DNA of 45,077 nt from a virus. The stretch lies in IMG/VR virus record IMGVR_UViG_3300035689_000029, positions 1 to 45,077 of that record; one strand, written 5' to 3'. The position numbers and the translations under genes were made by a program. The notes beneath the pieces were generated by a model. It saw only the letters and a list, made by a program, of their open reading frames with translations, did not search any database and had not been told where the DNA came from. Within the stretch, counting starts at the first letter, position 1. Each line of letters opens with the position of its first letter. Of the stretch, positions 20,726-27,904 are shown one piece after another.

Positions 20726-20733
20726 TATTTATG
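20726..20733 (-). promoter_or_regulatory. T4-type late promoter, CATAAATA
   Basis: Minus strand, exactly 5 nt before ATG 20720, no RBS. Confidence 0.65.
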
Positions 20734-20758
20734 AAAACTACATATATTGGGAGATTAT

Positions 20759-21250
20759 ATGAAAACACCTGAAACACTAATTCGTGGCATCATGCAAGAG
20801 GCTGCAAAGAAGCAGTCAGAAAAAATCGCTGCTTTGGTCGGAAGACACATTGGAAAAAAGAACCCAACCGCAGCACAAGCAGAAAAGCATTTCACTCATG
20901 ATGAAAAAGCAGCAGAAGAAATAAAGAAGTTGGCTGGCTCTATGGAAGAGCAAGTTGCTTTGGATGAAGCAAAATCAGCAGCATGGCAGCGCAAGGAAGG
21001 CAAAGATCCAGAGGGTGGATTGAATCAGAAGGGTGTTGAGTCATATCGTCGCGAGAATCCCGGTTCAAAACTACAGACAGCAGTTACAACCAAACCAAGC
21101 AAACTAAAGCCAGGATCAAAGAAAGCAAAGCGGCGTCTTTCTTTCTGCCGACGCATGAAAGGCATGAAAGCAAAGTTAACATCTGCCAAAACTGCAAGAG
21201 ATCCTGATTCCAGAATCAATAAGTCTCTACGCAAATGGAATTGTGAATGA
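20759..21250 (+). CDS. DUF6321-like phage protein with basic C-terminal domain
   Basis: 163 aa. Starts MKTPETLIRGIMQEAAKKQ (possible packaging peptide with IMQE). The C-terminal 85 residues follow a strongly conserved phage pattern: SAAWQRKEGKDPEGGLNQKG, VESYRRENPGSKLQTAV, KRRLSFCRRMKGMKAKLTS, RINKSLRKWNC. I recall this as DUF6321. ATG 20759 has GGAG 7 nt upstream, so it is preferred. Function unknown, but its basic nature suggests nucleic-acid contact in the head. Confidence 0.78.
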   Translation: MKTPETLIRGIMQEAAKKQSEKIAALVGRHIGKKNPTAAQAEKHFTHDEKAAEEIKKLAGSMEEQVALDEAKSAAWQRKEGKDPEGGLNQKGVESYRRENPGSKLQTAVTTKPSKLKPGSKKAKRRLSFCRRMKGMKAKLTSAKTARDPDSRINKSLRKWNCE

Positions 21251-21342
21251 CACCAAAAAAACCACAAAAACCAATTGACTTTCGAAAGCAACCAATTACA
21301 ATAAAGAAGAAAGAATGCGGTTGCAATAAAAACAAAAAATAA
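21247..21342 (+). CDS. Very small basic Cys protein
   Basis: 31 aa, MTPKKPQKPIDFRKQPITIK then KKECGCNKNKK. The ATG overlaps the preceding TGA (ATGA). Too small to classify, but its position and coupling are typical of real phage micro-genes. A CxC pair is present. Confidence 0.5.
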   Translation: MTPKKPQKPIDFRKQPITIKKKECGCNKNKK

Positions 21343-21370
21343 CCCCACCGAAGATAGCATCTTCGGTCCG

Positions 21371-21402
21371 ACCCCCGAGATGCATATCGGGGGTTTCTTT
21401 TT
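21371..21402 (+). terminator. Rho-independent terminator
   Basis: ACCCCCGA pairs with TCGGGGGT, followed by TTCTTTTT. A second hairpin (CCGAAGAT/ATCTTCGG) lies just upstream at 21347-21366. Confidence 0.85.
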
Positions 21403-21403
21403 A

Positions 21404-21411
21404 GATAAATA
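21404..21411 (+). promoter_or_regulatory. T4-type late promoter, GATAAATA
   Basis: Starts 2 nt after the preceding terminator and ends 5 nt before ATG 21417; leaderless transcript predicted. Confidence 0.65.
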
Positions 21412-21416
21412 TTTGC

Positions 21417-21785
21417 ATGAAACACTTCGCTCTATTTTTAGCAGAACAGTATGAGAAACAATCTCAAGTCGATGAGTTTGTGAAATTTGCAGCAAAGCAA
21501 CTTGACTTACCAGTTCCTTCGATTACACTTGTTCAAGAAAGAGAAGAAGGAATGACAACTGCTAGTTACAACACGAAAACCAAAGAGATAAAGGTTTACA
21601 TAAAAGGCAGAGCGTTGTTTGACATTTGCAGAAGTATAGCACACGAAATGGTACACGCGGCACAGCACAAAGAAACCGATGACTTGGATGGTTCTACTGG
21701 TTCTCCCCACGAAGACGAAGCAAACGCAATGGCTGGAAGAATCATTAGAATGTATGGTAAAATGAATCCCGGTTTTTATGAATAA
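21417..21785 (+). CDS. Zinc metallopeptidase-like late protein with capsid-targeting-like N-terminus
   Basis: 122 aa. MKHFALFLAEQYEK fits the T4 packaging peptide (FLAE as the [L/I]-x-E site). Residues about 75-83 are HEMVHAAQH, a zincin HExxH with a third His, and a downstream Glu-rich helix HEDEANAMAGRII could supply another ligand. So this is a small metalloprotease-like domain perhaps delivered from the capsid. Its 3' end overlaps the next gene by 8 nt. Confidence 0.78.
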   Translation: MKHFALFLAEQYEKQSQVDEFVKFAAKQLDLPVPSITLVQEREEGMTTASYNTKTKEIKVYIKGRALFDICRSIAHEMVHAAQHKETDDLDGSTGSPHEDEANAMAGRIIRMYGKMNPGFYE

Positions 21786-22494
21786 CAAAATAAAACTAGT
21801 AAAGCAAATACTAAACGAAATGAACGACTTTAGATCTTCTCCGCGTTCACAGGTTGATCGTTTTCACCATGAGTTGGTTCACAACCACATTCATAATCCA
21901 ATATCACACGAAGTGAAAGCATTGGGGTTTTTCATCAACAAACCAGAACACAAAAACGGAGTTGCAAATTATTCTGTCAGTGGAAACTACAGAGGCAATG
22001 AAATTCTTACCCATCAACTGGGTATTGGAAAATCCTTGATTCCCCTACCACAGCACCATCCAACACAGGAACATTCTGTTCGACATTTGGTTGACAGGGC
22101 TTTTTCAAAAAAACCAACTAAGTATCTAAAGTACTTGAAGACTATTCATACTGGTCTTACAAATACCATAGAAGCACACAGACAAAAATGGAATGACTCT
22201 CATAAGGCTGCTACAGAGTCTTTTCGTTCCATGAAACAAAAGACAGTGAATTCATTGAGTAATTCTGTTCCTATCGGTAGTACAATAGAACAACACCAAC
22301 TGATGGCGCATCATCACTCTGAGACTGCGGCACAGCACGAAAGAAATATAAGAGAACTAGAGTTACATCGACAAACCATAACAAGACATGCAAATGCCTT
22401 GGGTAGAATCTTTGGAGTTGATGCATCAGAGCAATCATCCGGTGATTTAAATTCAAGAAAAATAGTTTCCGGGGTATGGGATGAGGTTCTATAA
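21778..22494 (+). CDS. Late protein, His-rich, possible packaging peptide
   Basis: 238 aa. Starts MNNKIKLVKQILNEMNDFRS, where ILNE fits the [L/I]-x-E pattern. The protein has many His (HHELVHNHIHNP, QLMAHHHSETAAQH) and helical segments. It overlaps the metallopeptidase gene and its stop overlaps the next ATG (TAATG). No domain recognised. Confidence 0.65.
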   Translation: MNNKIKLVKQILNEMNDFRSSPRSQVDRFHHELVHNHIHNPISHEVKALGFFINKPEHKNGVANYSVSGNYRGNEILTHQLGIGKSLIPLPQHHPTQEHSVRHLVDRAFSKKPTKYLKYLKTIHTGLTNTIEAHRQKWNDSHKAATESFRSMKQKTVNSLSNSVPIGSTIEQHQLMAHHHSETAAQHERNIRELELHRQTITRHANALGRIFGVDASEQSSGDLNSRKIVSGVWDEVL

Positions 22495-22823
22495 TGATTG
22501 GGTTAGTCCGAGATAGATCATATAGAATAGTAAACAAACTATTCAATCCATCTTTGGATTGGATGAAAGACCAACTAGAAAAAAATGTTTGTTTGGTTTT
22601 GTTCAAGAAAAAATTAAATGGGCAATATCGTTCGATGAAATGTACAAGGGATCTATCGAAATTGCCAAGAAACAGAAAAACCATGATTAGCACTATTGAA
22701 AATCCTCACGGTTATGATAATATCATTACCGTATGGGAAGTAGAGAGCAGAGAATGGAAAAGTTTTTACTATGAATCCGTTCACTCTTTTACTGTGCTTC
22801 TAGAAACTTTGGAGAAAAAATAA
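22494..22823 (+). CDS. Hypothetical basic protein
   Basis: 109 aa starting MIGLVRDRSYRIVNKLFNPS; contains EKNVCLVLFKKKLNGQYRSMKC and WEVESREWKSFYYESV. Predicted mixed alpha/beta. Sits in an overlapping chain (TAATG upstream, stop then ATG downstream). The pattern resembles small T4-like phage proteins of unknown function. Confidence 0.6.
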   Translation: MIGLVRDRSYRIVNKLFNPSLDWMKDQLEKNVCLVLFKKKLNGQYRSMKCTRDLSKLPRNRKTMISTIENPHGYDNIITVWEVESREWKSFYYESVHSFTVLLETLEKK

Positions 22824-23093
22824 ATGGAAAATTTAGAATATGTACAAACTCCTGTAGCCAAATTAGTTGAAGTTGGCAATCGTTGTGTTTTAATTCTTGA
22901 AGATTGGAACACAGAGGAAGCAATAGATGGCTACAGCCAAGAAGAAGTAAAGAGTTTGATTGAAATGTTACAGCAATCTCTTGATATAATGTCTAGATAC
23001 AATAGAGTGAACGATAAAATGCCACTCTTCGAAAATTGGGAGGAATCACAACCAAATGTTCAACAAGACTCCTCACCAACCAGAGTGGATTGA
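22824..23093 (+). CDS. Hypothetical acidic protein
   Basis: 89 aa starting MENLEYVQTPVAKLVEVGNR, with EVKSLIEMLQQSLDIM helix; starts immediately after the previous stop. No family recognised. Confidence 0.6.
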   Translation: MENLEYVQTPVAKLVEVGNRCVLILEDWNTEEAIDGYSQEEVKSLIEMLQQSLDIMSRYNRVNDKMPLFENWEESQPNVQQDSSPTRVD

Positions 23094-23277
23094 TAAACTT
23101 ATCGAAGCGTCTGTGGATGCCGTAAAAGGCTATGAAGATTATTTGTTAGACAAAATCAAATACAATGATTTGGCTAAAATAATGAAAAAACTTCATAATG
23201 CAATTCCAGACGAAAATCAACAACCACAAAAAGCAAAACGTATAGACCCAAAAGATTATAAACACTACTTTGATTAA
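23056..23277 (+). CDS. Hypothetical helical protein
   Basis: 73 aa starting MFNKTPHQPEWIDKLIEASV; overlaps the preceding gene by 38 nt in another frame. Its own stop is 2 nt before the GMP reductase start. Helical with a Lys-rich C-terminus. No function recognised. Confidence 0.6.
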   Translation: MFNKTPHQPEWIDKLIEASVDAVKGYEDYLLDKIKYNDLAKIMKKLHNAIPDENQQPQKAKRIDPKDYKHYFD

Positions 23278-23279
23278 TT

Positions 23280-24329
23280 ATGAAAATAGAAGATGAAGTG
23301 AAGTTAGATTTTTCTGATGTATTAATTCGCCCCAAAAGAAGTGAATTAGAATCAAGAAATGAAGTATCGTTATTCCGCCGTTTTACATTTAACAATACGG
23401 TGTGGGAAGGCGTTCCAATTGCAGCAGCAAACATGGCTGGAGTTGGAACATTCGATGTTGCACAGAAACTATCGGCACACAGAATACTGACTTGCATTCA
23501 CAAATTTTATTCTGCCGAGAGTTGGGTTGACAACTACTATCAACAATATGCGATCAATCCAGATGTAGATTGCCTTGTCTATAGCATGGGAATGGGTGCG
23601 AATCCATACGAAGAATTACAAAAAGCAGAAGCAGTATTGGATAAATGTTCTTTTGTAAAATTCATTTGCATTGATGTTGCCAATGGATATACACAGAAGT
23701 TTGCAAACTATGTCAAGACTGTGCGAAAACATTTTCCAGACAAGATCATAATTGCGGGAAATGTTGTGACTAGAGAGATGACAGAAGCATTGATTCTCTC
23801 TGGTGCAAACATTGTGAAGGTAGGTATTGGTCCTGGATCAGTATGCACAACAAGAAAAGTAACTGGAGTTGGTTATCCTCAATTGTCTGCGATCATGGAA
23901 TGTGCAGATGCAGCACATGGTTTGGGTGGGCATGTAATGGCTGATGGTGGTTGCACTTGCCCTGGCGATGTTGCAAAGGCATTTGGTGCTGGTGGAGATT
24001 TCGTTATGTTGGGTGGTATGTTTGCCGGAACAGACGAAGCCGCCCAGTACGAGGTTGGAGAAGACGGAACAGAAACTAGAGTTTTCTATGGTATGTCCTC
24101 CGATGTGGCCATGAATAAGTTTAGTGGTGGTGTTGCATCGTATCGTGCATCCGAAGGAAAGAAAGTTGTTGTTCCGGAGTCAGGTCCAATCGATGGGGTT
24201 GTGCAACAGATACTTGGTGGTCTTCGTTCTGCTTGCACATATATTGGAGCAAAACACTTGAAAGATTTCCCAAAATGTTGTACATTTATTCGTGTCAATC
24301 GTCAACTTAATACGATTTATGGAGTTTAA
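23280..24329 (+). CDS. guaC: GMP reductase (GuaC-like)
   Basis: 349 aa, very close to the E. coli GuaC length of 347. It converts GMP to IMP with NADPH and loss of ammonia. TIM-barrel motifs: DFSDVLIRPKRS, VKVGIGPGSVCTTRKVTGV (catalytic Cys and GMP loop), VMADGGCTCPGDVAKAFG, GGDFVMLGGMFAG, FYGMSSDVAMNKF and YRASEGKKVVV. The absence of the CBS insert and the GVGYPQLSA motif favour GMP reductase over IMP dehydrogenase. In a phage it would rebalance purines during host RNA breakdown. Codon use matches its neighbours. Confidence 0.9.
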   Translation: MKIEDEVKLDFSDVLIRPKRSELESRNEVSLFRRFTFNNTVWEGVPIAAANMAGVGTFDVAQKLSAHRILTCIHKFYSAESWVDNYYQQYAINPDVDCLVYSMGMGANPYEELQKAEAVLDKCSFVKFICIDVANGYTQKFANYVKTVRKHFPDKIIIAGNVVTREMTEALILSGANIVKVGIGPGSVCTTRKVTGVGYPQLSAIMECADAAHGLGGHVMADGGCTCPGDVAKAFGAGGDFVMLGGMFAGTDEAAQYEVGEDGTETRVFYGMSSDVAMNKFSGGVASYRASEGKKVVVPESGPIDGVVQQILGGLRSACTYIGAKHLKDFPKCCTFIRVNRQLNTIYGV

Positions 24330-24331
24330 TT

Positions 24332-24496
24332 ATGAATAGCACAGATAGAAAAAATAAATTAAAAGTTTCTCGCCGTCGCAAGTTAAAGAAGCAAAGACTT
24401 CAACTTGAACTATTGAATGCCAGCAAAAAGACACTGGATCGTCTAGACAGACAGGGCTCGCTTCCAAAGATTGTAAAGCAAAAACTAGGTCGATGA
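24332..24496 (+). CDS. Small very basic protein
   Basis: 54 aa, MNSTDRKNKLKVSRRRKLKK then a helix and KIVKQKLGR. GGAG lies 8 nt before ATG. The stop overlaps the next ATG (ATGA). Likely nucleic-acid binding by charge; no family. Confidence 0.6.
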   Translation: MNSTDRKNKLKVSRRRKLKKQRLQLELLNASKKTLDRLDRQGSLPKIVKQKLGR

Positions 24497-25062
24497 ATAT
24501 CTTTGTCTTAGACCAGAATCCTATTGTTGCTGCACAGCACATGTGTAACAAACATGTTGTCAAGATGATTGTTGAGTCTTGTCAACTGCTGTCAACAGCA
24601 CACCATGTGTTGGATGGTAATAAGATTACCAGAGTTGCAAAAAATGGTCGCAACTATTCAACATATGAATGTGTGAATGATTTGTTTACTCCAAACATTC
24701 TTCGTTGTACTATGGTAAATCATCCTTGTACAATTTGGGTTCGATCCAGCCACATGGCATATAATTGGTTATGGTTACATGTAAGAGAAATGTTGAATGT
24801 GTACAGCGAAAGATATGAGAAGATTCATTCCTATTATTCTTTGGTTCAATTTACTCTGATAAAGCATCCAAAAAATATTCCCCATGTTCCAATAGAACCA
24901 TTTGCCCAAGCAATGCCAGATAAGTACAAAAATAACGATGCTGTAAATGCATATCGTGCCTATTACATAGGCGAAAAAAGTCGGTTTGCTAAGTGGCCTG
25001 ACGGAAAAACCCCAAGTTGGTATCTTGACGGAATCAAACAACCTGCTATAATTTCAGCATGA
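24493..25062 (+). CDS. Conserved phage protein of the MNIFVLDxxP / CNKHVVKMIVE type
   Basis: 189 aa. The opening MNIFVLDQNPIVAAQHMCNK, then HVVKMIVESCQLLSTAHH, NHPCTIWVRSSHMAYNWLW and RYEKIHSYY form a pattern common in T4-like marine phages and some cells. Invariant-looking His, Cys, Arg and Trp residues suggest an enzyme, but the activity is not known to me. It ends 5 nt before tRNA-Leu, whose promoter lies inside this gene. Confidence 0.75.
   Translation: MNIFVLDQNPIVAAQHMCNKHVVKMIVESCQLLSTAHHVLDGNKITRVAKNGRNYSTYECVNDLFTPNILRCTMVNHPCTIWVRSSHMAYNWLWLHVREMLNVYSERYEKIHSYYSLVQFTLIKHPKNIPHVPIEPFAQAMPDKYKNNDAVNAYRAYYIGEKSRFAKWPDGKTPSWYLDGIKQPAIISA
25025..25052 (+). promoter_or_regulatory. Sigma70-like promoter TTGACG-N16-TATAAT for tRNA-Leu
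   Basis: Inside the 3' end of the preceding gene; the -10 lies 15 nt before the tRNA-Leu 5' end. Confidence 0.65.
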
Positions 25063-25067
25063 CATAC

Positions 25068-25150
25068 GGGATTGTGGCGGAACTGGCAGACGCAGCAGAC
25101 TCAAAATCTGCCGCCCTTAAAGCGTGTGGGTTCGATTCCCACCTGTCCCA
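25068..25150 (+). tRNA. tRNA-Leu (anticodon CAA)
   Basis: 83 nt class II tRNA with a long variable arm; anticodon stem GCAGA/TCTGC with loop CTCAAAA; T-arm GTGGG-TTCGATT-CCCAC; acceptor GGGATTG/CTGTCCC with one mismatch; discriminator A. Confidence 0.93.
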
Positions 25151-25204
25151 CTATGGAGACTGAGATGATTTACTAATTATGGACTATACTTGTATTATAT
25201 TATA

Positions 25205-25357
25205 AGGAGTCTGCTCGCCTAAAGGCAGTTGGTGTTGATTGGTTTAGAGATATCCAAGCAGCACCGAAACTAAAACTCTCGTCGTAAGGAGAATCGACGC
25301 CTCCCCTGTAAGTACTAGGTAAACGACTTCCCCAGTAGCAATACTGGGGTTTTTTTA
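25205..25357 (+). ncRNA. Candidate structured small RNA with terminator
   Basis: About 150 nt between tRNA-Leu and the next gene, with no open frame. It contains a long hairpin (GGTGTTGATTGG pairing with CCAAGCAGCACC, one mismatch), a second hairpin CGTCG/CGACG whose loop carries TAAGGAGAAT (Shine-Dalgarno-like), then CCTCCCC (anti-SD-like), and ends in a strong terminator CCCCAGTA-GCAA-TACTGGGG with TTTTTTT. AT-rich TATATTATAAG precedes it. It could also be processed from the tRNA transcript. Confidence 0.5.
25330..25357 (+). terminator. Rho-independent terminator (GCAA loop)
   Basis: CCCCAGTA-GCAA-TACTGGGG followed by a run of T. Confidence 0.9.
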
Positions 25358-25359
25358 TT

Positions 25360-25367
25360 TCTAAATA
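25360..25367 (+). promoter_or_regulatory. Late promoter candidate, TCTAAATA
   Basis: 6 nt before ATG 25374, directly after the terminator; no RBS. Confidence 0.5.
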
Positions 25368-25373
25368 TATTAT

Positions 25374-27050
25374 ATGAAGAATAAACGGCTAAAATTATTA
25401 AAATCATTAATGGAGCAAACACAAACATTTGATCCTGATGCGAATCAACATTTTTCAAAACTTTCACCAGAAGATCAAACTAAGGCAAGAGAAAGATTTG
25501 AAAGATTTGCTAGAGTTGGAGCCATAAACCCAAACACCGCGACTCCATTTGGTTGGAGGAGAGCAACAGGGCCTGTTCATGATCGTGATTTTCATGGAAG
25601 AACCACGGAAGACTATAAAAAAATATATCATGCAAATCGAAGAAGCGGTGCTTCACACGAAGAAGCATTGCAACATGTTCAGGGAATGAGAAAAAAAGCA
25701 CATGAAGAGGGACTTGCTGCAATAAAAACTGGTAGAGCAGAACATCTTCGTGGCGAAAGAAATGCTAGAAATTTAACAGCAGCAGATCAAATTAAAAGAG
25801 ATAGTAGGGAATCTACTGACTTATTTCATGCAGCAATGGGCGCAGCCGGTAAGGCTCATGAGTATTTTACCAATGCTACTCAATCTTGGGACAAACTATC
25901 TCCAGAGGCTACCAAACACCTTTCTTCCATTACACGAATGGCAAGACACGTTATACACAATACGGTTATCGGTGGTTTGAGAAAGGTTTCTGGTGATTTT
26001 GTAAAACACGCACAAGATAGATTTACTTCCAATTTTTCTGGAGTTAGACCTTCAGATTTTGGTTATAGTAAACCACATGACATTGTTCCAAGTTTAATAC
26101 GACCAACAAGAGTTCAGCAAATACTAAAAAATTATTCTAATCTGTCCGGTTATCATGGACCCCATAAAGAATATGTTCATGATTTGTATCAGGGGCCCGA
26201 TAGAGATGGTTTTGATCCCGGTGGCACTGACAGTAAACGAATGCATGATGTAGCATCACATATTGGTGAACTTGGAGACATACATCCATTCGCAAGACAC
26301 CTTCATTTGGGTGCAAGCCATAGAACATCGTCCTCTACTTCTGCAATGCACCACTTTGAAGATATTATAGGTCATCATATGACCAGTCATAGATCTTTAG
26401 CAGGAACTAGCGATACACCACACGAAGGATTCAGTAGACAGTGGACTAGTAGTTCTCCTATAGGTGCTTATAAATTTACACCACAACACGGAGATGTTGG
26501 AAGCAGAGTTGACGCAGAAAAAAGAAAAGATGTAGATCAGACTATTAGATCTGGAATGCATGATGTTATAGGCCACATTTGGGCAATACCAAATTTGTCT
26601 AGAAGTGATAGAAGAAATTTAATGAAACATTTTGAAGTACAAATGAGGCATCATAATGTAGCAGCAATGGCAAATCCTCGTATGTACGCTGAACATCACG
26701 CAGGGAAAGCAGCACAAGAAGCCGAAGCAGCAGCCAGCCAACGAGAACAAGCCAGAGAAAGAGCCAGGCAAAGAGCAAGTGCTGGTGGCTCTGGTGAAGC
26801 ACCACCACCAAGAAGAAGTAGATGGGCTCATAGAGAACAACCACATGAGATTTTGGGTATTGGTCCAAATGCTTCTCCTGCTGAAATTAAAAGAGCATTC
26901 AGAAAATTATCATTACAGCACCATCCAGATCAGGGTGGAAGTGCTGAAATGTTTAAAAAGATAAACGATGCTCATGCACATATGAGTGGCAAGTTAAATG
27001 AAATGGTAATGATGCTTGCCGAATGGATCACAAAAAGATATAAAAAATAA
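25374..27050 (+). CDS. Large late protein with C-terminal J domain
   Basis: 558 aa. N-terminus MKNKRLKLLKSLMEQTQ could be a packaging peptide (LME). The middle is Arg/His-rich and contains repeated HH- and SS-rich segments. Residues about 455-485 are A/R/Q/E-rich, then a J domain: HEILGIGPNASPAEIKRAF, LSLQHHPDQGGSAEMF, with the HPD motif that stimulates Hsp70/DnaK ATPase. A phage J-domain protein might recruit DnaK during assembly or right after injection. The late octamer stands 6 nt before ATG. Phosphorylation-type or enzymatic domains are not seen. Confidence 0.78.
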   Translation: MKNKRLKLLKSLMEQTQTFDPDANQHFSKLSPEDQTKARERFERFARVGAINPNTATPFGWRRATGPVHDRDFHGRTTEDYKKIYHANRRSGASHEEALQHVQGMRKKAHEEGLAAIKTGRAEHLRGERNARNLTAADQIKRDSRESTDLFHAAMGAAGKAHEYFTNATQSWDKLSPEATKHLSSITRMARHVIHNTVIGGLRKVSGDFVKHAQDRFTSNFSGVRPSDFGYSKPHDIVPSLIRPTRVQQILKNYSNLSGYHGPHKEYVHDLYQGPDRDGFDPGGTDSKRMHDVASHIGELGDIHPFARHLHLGASHRTSSSTSAMHHFEDIIGHHMTSHRSLAGTSDTPHEGFSRQWTSSSPIGAYKFTPQHGDVGSRVDAEKRKDVDQTIRSGMHDVIGHIWAIPNLSRSDRRNLMKHFEVQMRHHNVAAMANPRMYAEHHAGKAAQEAEAAASQREQARERARQRASAGGSGEAPPPRRSRWAHREQPHEILGIGPNASPAEIKRAFRKLSLQHHPDQGGSAEMFKKINDAHAHMSGKLNEMVMMLAEWITKRYKK

Positions 27051-27051
27051 G

Positions 27052-27079
27052 TTGATTGGCTTGCGTTGAGCGTTATAAT
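27052..27079 (+). promoter_or_regulatory. Sigma70-like promoter TTGATT-N16-TATAAT
   Basis: Upstream of the tRNA-Lys/tRNA-Glu pair; -10 lies 15 nt before the tRNA-Lys 5' end. Confidence 0.7.
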
Positions 27080-27094
27080 TGGAGTCGTTAATGC

Positions 27095-27168
27095 GCCTCC
27101 ATAGCTCAGTCCGGTAGAGCAGTTGACTTTTAATCAATTGGTCCTAGGTTCGAATCCTAGTGGGGGCA
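27095..27168 (+). tRNA. tRNA-Lys (anticodon TTT)
   Basis: Acceptor GCCTCCA/TGGGGGC, anticodon loop CTTTTAA in stem TTGA/TCAA, T-arm CTAGG-TTCGAAT-CCTAG, discriminator A. Confidence 0.94.
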
Positions 27169-27181
27169 CTTACAATTGAAT

Positions 27182-27257
27182 ACGCGCTCATAGATTAACT
27201 GGCTAAATCCCCGCCCTTTCAAGGCGGTGAGTCGGGGTTCGAGTCCCCGTGGGCGTA
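27182..27257 (+). tRNA. tRNA-Glu (anticodon TTC)
   Basis: Anticodon stem CCGCC/GGCGG with loop CTTTCAA, T-arm CGGGG-TTCGAGT-CCCCG. The acceptor stem has two mismatches, so its function is a little uncertain. ATG of the next gene is 2 nt after its discriminator base. Confidence 0.85.
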
Positions 27258-27259
27258 TT

Positions 27260-27430
27260 ATGAAGACATCTGAGATTCATGTTACTTTTGTCGATGATAA
27301 CGAGAAAGATATTATCTTTTTTGTTTTGTGTTTCAAGGATGAAACTATCGTGAAGAAATTTGCTTTCAAGAACAGAGACAAGGCAGAAGAGACTGCACTT
27401 TCTTGGAACAATTCTGTTGACAATAACTAA
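27260..27430 (+). CDS. Small protein starting 2 nt after tRNA-Glu
   Basis: 56 aa, MKTSEIHVTFVDDNEKDIIF then VLCFKDETIVKKFAFKNRDK; predicted beta-rich N-terminus with a helical end. There is no Shine-Dalgarno; the tRNA acceptor occupies that place. Function unknown. Confidence 0.6.
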   Translation: MKTSEIHVTFVDDNEKDIIFFVLCFKDETIVKKFAFKNRDKAEETALSWNNSVDNN

Positions 27431-27444
27431 AAAAAGTTTATAAT
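27417..27444 (+). promoter_or_regulatory. Sigma70-like promoter TTGACA-N16-TATAAT
   Basis: Good -35 and -10 at 16-nt spacing, overlapping the end of the preceding gene, about 80 nt before ATG 27526. Confidence 0.75.
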
Positions 27445-27525
27445 GTGTTTTGTAAAGAAGTGAGGGTTGATGAGACTTACTCCCACTTCTTGAGTGAACA
27501 AGTCTCAAAAAGGATTCTTTTTACT

Positions 27526-27795
27526 ATGGCTAATACTCTTAGCAAGACTCGCAAGGTCATCAACTATCTTGCAAACGGTAATTCAATTACCGCTGCCGAG
27601 GCTCGCGCCCGCTTTGGCGTTCGCAACCTCCGCGCCACGATCAGCAACATTCGTGAACTGGTCGAGCGTTTTGGAAATTGGGAGATCGACACTGACGTTT
27701 CTCCCACGGGCAAGACCCGTTACACCATGGTCGACACTCATCCGGGTGATCGCGCCTATGGTTTCCGTGCAGACGGTACTCGTTACCTACTCTGA
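27526..27795 (+). CDS. Winged-helix/HTH DNA-binding protein
   Basis: 89 aa starting MANTLSKTRKVINYLANGNS. The pattern KVINYLANGNSITAAEARAR then FGVRNLRATISNIREL is a helix-turn-helix seen in small T4-like phage regulators. ATG 27526 is preferred (AAAGGA upstream). The codons are noticeably more GC-rich than the neighbours, which suggests high expression or recent transfer. A strong terminator follows, so it forms a monocistronic early-type unit. Confidence 0.75.
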   Translation: MANTLSKTRKVINYLANGNSITAAEARARFGVRNLRATISNIRELVERFGNWEIDTDVSPTGKTRYTMVDTHPGDRAYGFRADGTRYLL

Positions 27796-27843
27796 AAAAC
27801 TAAGACTGCCCTCCTAATCGATCCATAGTGATTACAGTCATTG

Positions 27844-27876
27844 GGGTGCTGCTAGAGGGAGCAGCACCCTTTTTAT
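27844..27876 (+). terminator. Rho-independent terminator
   Basis: GGGTGCTGCT pairs with AGCAGCACCC; followed by TTTTTATTTT. Confidence 0.88.
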
Positions 27877-27881
27877 TTTGT

Positions 27882-27889
27882 CATAAATA
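27882..27889 (+). promoter_or_regulatory. Late promoter octamer CATAAATA
   Basis: 15 nt before ATG 27905, with RBS GGAGG between them. Confidence 0.5.
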
Positions 27890-27904
27890 TTTTGGAGGAT
27901 TTAT

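Noticed and set aside
23531-23544. Copy of the TACTATCAAC box at about 23.53 kb
   Set aside because: It lies inside the GMP reductase coding sequence (Tyr-Tyr-Gln-Gln codons) and is not intergenic; likely chance.
23280-24329. IMP dehydrogenase
   Set aside because: Lacks the CBS insertion and has GMP-reductase-type GVGYPQLSA and length, so GuaC is preferred.
24493-25062. Pyrimidine-dimer glycosylase (DenV-like)
   Set aside because: The opening is superficially reminiscent but the conserved residues of that family are not visible; kept as unknown.
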